From contig NC_018396.1 of assembly GCF_000208865.1 (NCBI RefSeq), positions 3,095,101-3,159,100 of the forward strand: a stretch of DNA of 64,000 bases, given 5' to 3'. The notes below the pieces were generated by a model. The model saw only the letters and a program-made list of their open reading frames with translations, was not told where the DNA came from and did no database searches. This stretch comes from Neospora caninum Liverpool (Eukaryota; Apicomplexa; Conoidasida; Eucoccidiorida; Sarcocystidae). Below are positions 34,492 to 45,100 of this stretch, piece after piece. The translations under genes were made by a program, and so were the position numbers. Each line of letters starts with the position of its first letter. Position 1 is the stretch's first letter.

Positions 34492-37400
34492 ACGCGTGGA
34501 CGACAAAGCAGAGAAGGAAGAAGACGGAGAAGCGAGCGAGAAGTCGCACAGGAACGCAAGAAACGTAACAACAGAAAGGAGGAGCAAGAGAAAGATGAAG
34601 AAGAGGAAGATAGGGAAGAAGGAGAGTTCGCAGAACGCGAGGAGGCACGAACCAAAGACGTTGAGGGCGACATGCCCATGCGCGCCGCCACAGACGTCTC
34701 CGTGTTCGTTTTCGTTTGTGTGGTCAGCTCCCAGAGCGAGCACCGAAGGCAAGACAAGCATTCAAATGGGCGAGGACGGAGGTTTGCACGTGGAGCAGCT
34801 TTCGCGTTTCGAAACGTTTTTGTCGGGATTGAGGGCCGTGTGCATTGACGTAAAACAAGGGGTGGGCGTTCACATCGCGGCATGGCTATGTTACCTTATC
34901 TGCTGGATGAAACCTTAGTGTGAATGCTTCCAATTTTGCTTATGGGTTTGAAGAGGTATGCGCCTGAGTTACGTGCACATTCGTTTTTCTTCGGAGAGGG
35001 GTCTTTTTCATCTCGGGCACGCGCGCTTACAGTTGATTCTCGATCCGTGCACGGTCTGGACACAAGAAACCTGCTTTCCTGGCGCTGCCATCGCACAAAA
35101 AAGTGACGCGGCGTTACTTCGTGAGTGGGGAGAGCTCCCGTTCGAGTGCAGTGATGGTGCCTCAACTTGTGTCCGTTCACCTTTCTTTGCCCGTCGAGTG
35201 TTCATTGTGCGGACCAAAAGCAATTCGACCGGTCGTTTTCATTTACAAAGCGGATCTATTCGTTCACGCTGTGTGTCGCGGGAACAATCACCACCTCTTT
35301 TTCTAGCGCTGGCGCACGGCGTACACGCGTATCTACCTGTGTGTGTGTGTGTGTGTGTGTGTATGACCCCGACACTTGCTCACCGGCATTTTTCTGCAAA
35401 GACGAGGCTGGGGTCAGTTCACAGAGAGGATCCGTGCACATCGTTTTGATACTCTTTCGCGATCTTCTGTGGTCCTTCCCAGTGCAAAAACGAGACGCCG
35501 CGCCAAAAGAGCAAAACCCTCTGGCCTTTCAGGTTCAGAGTCCGTGTCGTTAGCCTGCGGCGAAAGTTAGGTGCCGAGCGTGTGTCCAGCAGGAAACAAA
35601 AACGGAGCAATCCCAGGATAATATGTGCGTCCCCATAACATAGGGGGTTTCAGCAACAGTGCATGCAAAGGCATGGAGGCGTATTCAGAAAGAGCGGAAA
35701 CGGTGATTCTACACAAAGAGATGTGCCGCTTGTCCTCGAGATTGGCGCATTCATGATAGCCAGCATGGAGAGAAAAAGACGCGATAGAGCGGGGTTCTTG
35801 GAAACTATTGTTTCTGGGTGCGTGTATGCTATGCGTTTATTTCCGGATCAAGACAGAGCAGTGCCGGCGTTGTGGAAACTTGGACATCGGGTGTCATTTC
35901 CATCATTCATCGATGTTACCAGAGTAAACCAACACGGGGAGGGTGGTCAGACGTACCTCTAGAGGTGACACAGTGGATTCCGTGGACAAAATGCGTAGTA
36001 GCCTAACTAAGTTTTCTGAGACCAGGAAGAAGGCATTTCTTTACGCCTGTGGTGACAAACCAGATAGACGCGTTGGTGACAGTGAGGGTGTGGATCCTCT
36101 ACTTGTGCCGCTGTGCAAGATCCATGTTGGAAAGTCCGTAATACAGTTCGTGGAAAGGAATGGAGAATCGTAAAGTATGTAAGACTCTTCTCAAACAAAT
36201 TCCATATCCCAGTGTCAGTTTTATGTGACCAGTTCACCCTTTAGCACTGAGGAGAACCGTCGGTTCTTGCTACAAATATCCAATATGCATCTGTACACGG
36301 ATATATTTAGGCTCTTATGTTTATGTGCAAGAACTGTTAATGACAGGTCCTTGTCGATTACTGCGGTTGGTGGACTCGTGCGTGGGAATGAATGCTCTTT
36401 ACAACCGTTCCCTTCCGCCTAGCGCGGCGATCACGAGCCAGCGTCGAGGCTTGTGGTTTTCTCGCAGGTCTCGGCAAAGCACCTGAGAGTGATCCTAACA
36501 CGACGCGACGTTCTCTTCGGCTATAATCCCTCCATCTCCCTCTGGGTTGCCCCTGGAGAGAGAGAAAACGACTTCAGGGGTCGCGGCAAAAAACCAAGCG
36601 TTTGAGTCGCTCTCTCCCATGGACGTTGGAGTGTCCCAGCCGCTCTCCTTCCCGCACTTTGGGCCTTTGCTTTTTTTGACGATGAAACGGAGGCGAAAGG
36701 GAAACCAATGAGTCGCTCCAAAAACGTCGTGGACGAAACGGCTTCGCCTACGCTTCTCGGAACTGTAGCGTGAGGACTGTCACTTTCATTGTCGAACAAC
36801 AGCACGTGGACAGTACTTTGGGAGGACCGAACCTGGACTTTGCCCCGTCTCACAAACAGCCGGAAACGTCTGGCGAGGCGTTGCTTTTGAACAAGTTTTC
36901 TCGTCTGCTTGAGAAAACCGAGCACCGGGACGTCTTTCCGCAGAATATTGGAAACCGCATGTTCACCGAGTCTAGCTTGTTGTTGACTCTGCTGGAAGTT
37001 CGCTGGCATGTTACTCTGCACTTCTCCGTTTCGTTTCTCTTCGTGTGTCGTCTCGAGTTTTTGCTGCGTTCTTTCAATTTCCCCGGGCATCACATCTTCT
37101 CGTTTTCCTAGCAAGTGAACAGGAGTCTCTCTGAAGTGAAGAAAACACCCGGCGAAGAAAGACTGATGCAGCAAGACTACATGATCCTGGTTTTCGTTTC
37201 TACGAGAAGACTTAGAGCGCGAAAAGAATTCCCCGCGTAAATTCCGTTTCCCTCTTTGCAGAAACAATTTTTGCCAGGTTGCTAGTTTTCATTGCCCCGG
37301 CTCACGCGGCCCTTCCACCAGCAAAGAGGCGCGTAAATGGAGTCTCTCCCTTTATTCAAAAAACTTCCGATTCGCGTTGAGGTGTCCAGCACCGTTCAAC

Positions 37401-39126
37401 AGAGTATTTCATATAGGTGCAACGCTGGAGGCACGGAGGCGTACGCATGTTTCGTGTATTTTCATTTGCGGACGCTGCGCCCTTATTGTTCCGTGCCCTC
37501 TGCGGGCAGTTACGTCTCTAATGTACCTTCATCGATCTACGTATAGATCGATACGTATCGATCTATATGCATCTGTGCATCTTCAACAGAGGGAATATTT
37601 GTCTTCAGTGTTTCTCAAGGCATGGAAATGAAATCTTGAGCGGTGGTTTCTTGCCGCTCTCTTTGCTTTGGGGCTAAAAGACAACACGTAATTCGCACAG
37701 ATCTGTTCTGCACCGTCTTCGTCGTCGCCATTGTTCTGCAACAGTCCCGGTAACTCTTTGGGTCCAGAGCAACCCATCGAGCTGTCGATCACGCGACCTT
37801 CTTTCTTCGCGGGGCGTAGTCGGGTCGGTTGTTTTGGTACGTCAACGAAGAATTCGTGGCACCCTTCGAATGCCACTTCTCGAGATTTCCCGCCGCCGCA
37901 TCTTCTGTTCGCCGTGTCGGCCTTCAGTTATTTTTTCAGTCTGAGCCATGTGCAAACAATCATTCGTTCACACACTTTCTGTCGACTGCAGTCTTCTCTG
38001 GGGCATCTCGACGTGCAAAGGGAAGAAGCGTCTTTCAACGGAGCCGGGGAACAAACAGCGCACTTCGACTGTCATATGCCGTGTTGTGGCCGAAACACAA
38101 GAGACACTCTGTGAATCTCTCGCAACCCCTCTCTTAGATTAGACATGGCGCCGACCACCGCTTACCAGGGAAGAGGGGAGAAGGGGCGAATGCACCGTAC
38201 ATCTTCATTTATACCACGCCGCGTTCCTTGGCTTTAAAGAGTTTTTACCGAGCACAAAATCTCGACTGAATTCTTCATCCGCTGCCTAACTCGTCTAATT
38301 ATCTGGTGTGTTTTGCAGCTGGAAAAACCCAACAAGCCAGAGAAAAAGCGGAGCGCGTCTACCCAGGCTATTCCTCACGGGTCTGCGTGAGCTAGATCGT
38401 CTGCTGTTCCACTTCCCAGCACGGCCTTCACCGTAAAGTACTTTTTCTTTCTGAAACGTGGAATGATGTTGTTTTTTTCTATCGCATGGCGTCTCGAGTT
38501 GGTCGCCGAGTAGTGACTCTAACGCGAAGATCGGCTTTTCTGTTATCGAAGAGGGCGATCGGTGGCGGAGCAGCTGACAGATCGCCAAGTGTCTGTGTGT
38601 AATCACGGCCGGGAACCCACGAGGAAACCGACTGCGGGGCAGTACCTTTCCGCTTCCCCTTGGAAAGCTCAGAAAGTGGCGGAACGCGACTCTTACTCGA
38701 AAAAGCAACAGATTCACAAAGAGGCAACGGCGGACTTTTCGCCTGTGCTCGCCTTTCGTGGTTTTGTATCTGCCTCCCTTATCGCTGGTATGAGATGCTA
38801 TTTCAAAGTCTTTCTGTGGTGTGAGTCGAAGGAAAGCGAAGACTCTTCGGAAATCGTTGAGGAAGTGGAACCGCCAACAAGGAAAAGATAACACATCCGA
38901 CCCCGGCTCGCTGTTAACATGGATTTTTACTGGCATGGACGAAGCCAACAGTGTTGACTCTCATTTACCGGAATGAACAGTGACACAGGAGAGCGCCGCT
39001 ACCCTTTGAACTTTCACGTCCCTCCCGGTGTGGAAAACGTGACTTTCGCGCTTAGCCAGGCGATGTACCCTGGCTGATGTGCACCCAACATGTGCTTTGT
39101 CAGAAAAAAGGTGGCGGTTTATCATT
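34492..39126. other. Long intergenic region, no firm gene
   Basis: About 4.6 kb between HIBCH and the Kazal gene. It contains a TG microsatellite (35339-35363). The one minus-strand frame worth noting is 36521-37090: 189 residues from an ATG at 37090, with a basic stretch VQKQRLARRFRLFVRR. It has no recognised domain and no supporting splice structure, so I do not call it a gene. A palindromic ATCGATCTACGTATAGATCGAT-like element lies near 37530-37565. Confidence 0.45.
35339..35363. repeat. TG microsatellite
   Basis: About twelve uninterrupted TG units in intergenic DNA. Confidence 0.95.
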
Positions 39127-42100
39127 ATGGAGACGCTGTACCAGTCTCTTCCTCGCCACGGTTGCAGAAGCCCGTCAGGCGGACCCGTCCACAACCACGG
39201 ATCAGTGACCGGGACGACGAAGCCTTCCTTTGCGAGGTGGACGCTTTTTCCTCCACTTTTGCGTGTCACTCTTCGTCACATTGCGACAGAGGGAAGAAGA
39301 GGAAATGGACACGAAGCAGAGGGGAAACAAGGCGAAAGAAGGCTAGAAGAAGACGGAGAGGCTCGCACAAGAGCAGACGACGAAGAACGGGCAGAGCGCC
39401 ATGAACAGAGAGTCGAAGCGAGTGTGGCACCTAACGGTTCTCCGACTTCCCTGGAGATCCAACAAGGGAAAGGACACAAGCATGCAGAGGGATGTCCAGT
39501 TCATTTGCAAGAGTTCAGACAATTTCATATTTTGTCGAGAAAACGGAGAAAGGTTTCCTATCCTGGCACTCCAACGCCTCGTCTGGTGAGACTGGAAGAG
39601 GTTCCAGGAAGACTGCCTGCTTCGAGTGTACATACACCTCGAGAAGTTGTCGGCTGCAGCTCCACTGAGACCGGCGAACTCTTGCGGCTGCAAAAACGGG
39701 TTATGTTCTCTGAAGCGGTTTCAACGCGGGAAAGAACGGAAGGCATCGCTTCTCGTCCACGAACGAAATCACTGCCATGTCTTTCCACAAGTCATGCCCT
39801 CCCTTCTGTAAAGTTACCATCTCATCGCAGATCCGTTCCTCGTTCGGCTTACCGTTGGTCTTCCGCTAGTTGCGCCTCACTTTCCTGTCCAGCTCCTGAT
39901 TCGTCCTCACCGTGTTCTTCTCCCACGAAATCTTGTTTCTCGCGTTTGTTTGACTCCCGATCTGCCGCACGGGGTCCTTCTTCCGCCCGCCTTCCTTCTG
40001 CTTCTCCGCGGCGCGCAGAGACAACGCCCTGGCTGAGGGACTCTCGCTCGAACATCCCGTTCCGGCGTGCGGAAAAGAGCCAAAGACGATGGTCGCAGAG
40101 AAGAGAACAAGCAGGGAGAGAACGGCTAGAGAAGACCGCCCGTGGCTCCTCCGTAGTTCGTGTCTCTCCGTTGCTCTCTATGTCCGAGTCGAGTCACCTC
40201 TGCGCTCACCTGGACGGAGGAGAGGAAACAGTGCGGGGGCGTGTCAGAGAAAAAGAGTGCACTCGGCGATATCAGATTTGCTTGGTGCGGGGCCGCCATG
40301 CGGTGTCTCCACCACCTTCACAGTCTTTACCTCAGAACGGTTTCACAACTGGGGTTGGTACGTCGGCTGCGCTGGTTGGCACACATTTTTCTCCGTCCCC
40401 TTCTTGTCATCAGACTTTTTCTTCGGCTTCTTCCTCCACGTCATTTCGCGTCCCTTCTTTTTCTGCGAGGGTTCCTTTTTATGCCGTTGTCTTCAAATCC
40501 TGTCAGGCGCTGTGCGCCGCTTCGCTGCCTACGGGCTCAACTACCCTGAATAGAGCGACCAGGTCACCAGTCTGTTCTTTGCCAAGGAGGGGAGATAATC
40601 GGGAGGCTTCCCATGCTCTTACTTCCCCTTCCTGCAGAAAGCAGCGCAGGCGCAGTTGCGCTGCTACGCAAGCATCTTCTCCTTCTTTCCCGAGCTCTTC
40701 AATTTCTGTCTTGTCTTCTTTCCCTAGCTGCAAGAGATCGTACGCTCCTCGCGCTAACTCTTTCCCCTCTTCTTTTCGGCGGAAAATGTCGATTTCTTCC
40801 GCCTTCTCTACTGCAGTCGTGTTGCTCTCTCTTGCTTTTCGCCTATTCTGTCAAGTGGCATTTTTCACGCCAACACAGTCGTCTGCTTCATTTCCGTTCC
40901 TCGCGGTAGCAGGTCAAGGGGTATACCCAGCAGACTCTGGGGGATTTCCCTCTCTATCACCCCTTCAGCAACTGCAGATTTTGCAGCAACGACGCACTCT
41001 TCCTCCTGGAGCGTTCGGTGTATCTTCGTCGCCGTCGTCGCCCTCCGCCGTGGGCACCGGCCAGCACCTCCCCCGTCAGGGTCCCTCTCTCCCTTCATCT
41101 TATCCGAATAATCATAGCTTTCCGTCTCCTTACTCGCTTCCTGCCCCCTACGGGGTAGGAGAAATGACGATGTCTTATTCAGCCTCACCCACGCCTCCGG
41201 TGTACGGACACCAGACTTCGCCCTCAACTCAAAACGTCTCCTCTCAGGTATATGCACAGCAAGTCCCCGCTTTGCCTTCGCATCCTCCAGCGTACGGTCA
41301 CCCTCTCGAGCTACCTCATCAAAGCCCAGGAAGTTATTCTTCTCAACCACGAAATCCTTCCCAGTTTGCTGCCAGCGGCCTCCCGTCTTTCTCTGTTTCC
41401 TCTGCGCAGCCAACTGGTTTGTCGTTGCCACAAGATCTGCAGCACGGAAGCGCGCGTGGAGACAGCCCGGGGGCAGCGGGGTCGACAGAGGTATCTGCGA
41501 ATGCAGGAATTTTGTCGTCCCTTTCACCAGAAGAACAGCGGGAACTTTTGAGGCTATTAGGAGGAGGACGAGGAGGCGACGTCTCGCATAGAAACACCGG
41601 AATGATTGAAGGCAGCAGCTTCGTGCAAGTGCCTTCGCCTCCCGCAAACCCTGGGGTGTCCATACACCCGAACCAGCCTCCCACCTCTGCAGAACAGATG
41701 ATATACAGCCACAGTCACCGCCAACAGAAAGGTCTTTCACAGTTTGAGTATGACCAGGCCGCAGGGGGCAATTCTCGTAGCGGCCCTCCGCAGAATTCTG
41801 CACAAGTCTACGAAATGCTGCAGAGAAATAACCACCGTCAAGCCTCTGGAAACGCGGCTCATGTTGAGTATTCCCGTCCTCCGGCTTCATCTCCCCTTCC
41901 TGCGCTTCATCAACAGCTCCTTCGTTCTTCATCTCTCGCTTCTCCTCCTCCTCTCTCCCGAAGCCCCCCCGCCTCCTCTGTCTCACCGCCGCCCACTCTT
42001 CCTGCTTTCTCTCCTTCTTTCGCTCCTTCCTCGTATTCCCCCTCTCCACCTTATTCTTCTCCTCACGCCGCGTTCTCTCAGTCGTCTCCTTATGCAACCG

Positions 42101-45100
42101 CTTCTTCTGCACACTCGACGGGCTTTCAGTCAGGCGCAGTTGATTCGACTCTGCTCTTGTCGCCCCAAAAGTCTTTTGCTCTTCCTCCTTTCTTCTCGTC
42201 AGTCCTCAGAGCTCTCCTGGATGACCTTGCTCACGGAAGAACGGAAACGGTGGAGGAAGTTGCGGGGGTCCTTCTTCAGCACTTGCCCGAGCAGCAGAGA
42301 CACCAAGTTTTCGCCATTCTGACGAAGGCCCTAGCAGCAGCCAAAGCCAAGAGCGACGCGTCCCCTTCTGCGCAGCTCCCTCAGACAATGTCGGGATTCT
42401 CAAGTGTCTCTACACCTCAGCAGGTGGGACAGGGCTTCGTGGAGACAGGCAGCCGTGGAGGTGAGGGCGCGTCCTTCTTCTCTTCTCCCTCCCCTTTTCC
42501 TTATCCTTCCTTCTCTCCCGCTTCGGCGGCATTTCCTCCTCTTCCTGCGCATAGCTCCACAAATGTGCCTGCTGGTTTCCCTCCCCTTTCAATGGAGTGT
42601 GCACAACTGTGCATTCCAGAAAGCGAAAAGGAAATAAACGAGGGACCGTACCTCGGGCAAGTCTTGTGTGGCTCAGATGGCCTCGTCTACCCAACAGTTT
42701 GCGACTATGAGAGAGCGCGATGCATGCATCCTCAGCTCGAAATCATTAGCCTCAGCAGAGATGGAAGAGACTGCCCTCCGCCTCCACCCCCTTTTCCTTC
42801 TTCTTCCAAGTCCTCTCCTCTTTCTCCCCCTTCTCCGCCTTCTTCCCCTTCTCCTCCTCCCCCTCCTCGCTCTCCTCCGTCTCTTTCTCCTTCCTTTCCT
42901 TCCTCTTCTTCTCTGGCGTCTCCATCTCCTTCTCCACAGGATTCACTCCGGCAGTGTTTGTCTCTGCCTGCCTGCCAGGGGCAAGCGAACCGCTCTTCGA
43001 CCGCGGCGTCTCACTCCTCGCCCTTCTCTCCAGGAGCGTCGCTGCATGCAGACCAAATGTGGGAGCCGCAGTGCGCCTCGGATGGAAACACCTACGCCAA
43101 TCCGTGCATATTTGGCGTTGAAGCGTGTGTGAGAAAAGTCACTGGGCAGGCGCCGCTTTTCAAGGTCCATGAGGGCGTTTGTGGAGAGCGCTCGCCGGAC
43201 TCTGGCGCTCTTTCTTCCTCAGCTTCTTCCGTGTCTCCAGTCTTCGCGGCGTCCCGTGACGCTGGCAGTGAGGCGGGAGCTTTCGCAGAGAGGCAGGACG
43301 AAAAACGCGGGACGCAAAAGGCCAGTGAGGAAGGACGGCCGCCTGTGGAGAACTCGCCGGGTTCGCTCTCTCCCCTCCGAGGAGCCGGTGCGACGATAAA
43401 GTCGGGGCCGGCTGCGTTAGAAGCAAGCAGGCAAGCAGGAACTCCGGAGACAAGCGAGAAGCCAAGCAGCCGAGACGAAGACGGACGAGCGAAGTCCCAA
43501 GGAGCTGAGGAGAGACACGGAGAGAGCAAAGCTGACGACGAGACGAGACAAACGGCAAAGCAACCCGAAGAAGGCAAACCCACCGAATCACAGCCAGCAA
43601 ATCGACCTCCTTCTACTGCTTCGTTCGTCCCGTCTTCCTTCTCTTCATCGGCGACACAGACGACGTCTTTGGTTGCTTCGGATGAGGGCCTGGTAGCCGA
43701 ACCTCAGGGCGGGGACGAGCAGAAGAAGTTGCACCAGGTCGAAAGGGAGCAAAGTGAGAAGGAACCGTCAAGACTTCCTCAAAGCGTCAGATTGAATCAC
43801 GCCAGAGAAAAACCATCCTTCCCTGGAGGGTCGCCTACCGACGAAAAACTTCATCCCCCCGCCTTCCACAGCAAGCCTCTGTCACCAGACAGAAAGCGAC
43901 ACCAACTGCCCTCCGCCGGAACGCCTCCACCTGCTTCGTCCTCTCACCCTCCTTCTCGCTCACCTGCTCCTCCTTCTCCTCCATCTTCCACGAATTCTTC
44001 TTCCACGGATTCTTCTTCCATGGATTCTTCTTCCATGGATTCTTCTTCCATGGATTCTTCTTCCACGGGTTTTTCTTCCACGGATTCTTCTTCCCGTTCT
44101 TCTGCGTCGCCCTCCTCATGTGTGCAAACGGCCTCTGGCGAGCTCTGCGCAGTCGGCGCTCCTGTGGCGACTCCACGAGGGCGGCCTCAGGCAGGAGGAG
44201 AAGAGCGAGAAGCAGAGAAACTCCCGAAAGAGTCCGTTGGTCAAGCGTTGGTGGGCAGAGTCTCCGCTCTTCTGAGGGGTGAATCTCTGCCTGGTCAGGG
44301 AGCGGCGATTGAGGCAGCAGTTGAAGACGCGAAACGGATCTCGGCGGCGCGCGAGGAAGAGGCGGGTGAGAGTGAACAAGAAGGCGAACAGCCGGATGAC
44401 GAGGACGCAGCAAAGAAACTTCAGAACCTCAGAGAGAAAATGCACACAAATGCACAGAAAACAGCTGTGCAGCAGTTGATGGACAGGCGCGAAGCAGTGC
44501 AGAATCTCCAGAAACTGCAAAACCTTCAACTCGAGTTAGAGCAACAGCGCCCGGCTTCCCAGTTCGACGCCAAGAACTTCCTCGCATCTCTCCACGGGGT
44601 GGGATCTATCCAAGAGTTGATGGAAGAACGGACCCGGCAAAAGCTAGAAGAACTCCAGAGAGCCGAGTCGCCGAGAGGAGAAGCACAAACCGAAAATGAC
44701 GCACCACAAGGCCGCGGGGCTCCTTTTCCTTCTCCCGGTGGGGAAACGCCTCTAGGGCCGTTGCCTGTGCCACAGGTCGCCGGAGGTAGTGTTTCTGGAT
44801 TTCCTTCTTCACAGCCTTTCGTCTCTTCACATCGTACAGGAAGCAGCGGTGTGTATGGGGATACACCGGGAGGTCAAGCAGCGGCAGGCGATATCTCTCA
44901 GCGCATCGGGATGCCGACGCCAGCTCAGCACGTTCCGGAACAGAGGGGCGTGTCTCCTTCCGCTCCGCCTCAGATCTCGTCTTTTCCTCCGGCTTTCTCG
45001 CCTCCGCTGTCTCCCAGTGCGCCGCTTCCTCCAGTGTATCTTCCTCCCTCGACGCCGCGTCCTTCCCACCTCCAGGGCTTTTCTACAGGTGGCGCGCCTG

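Noticed and set aside
38295..38948. 217-codon minus-strand frame
   Set aside because: It has no motif, unbiased composition and no splice support.
40865..42112. 415-codon minus-strand frame
   Set aside because: It is antisense to the Kazal protein. Its Lys/Arg/Glu-rich text mirrors the Ser/Pro-rich plus strand.
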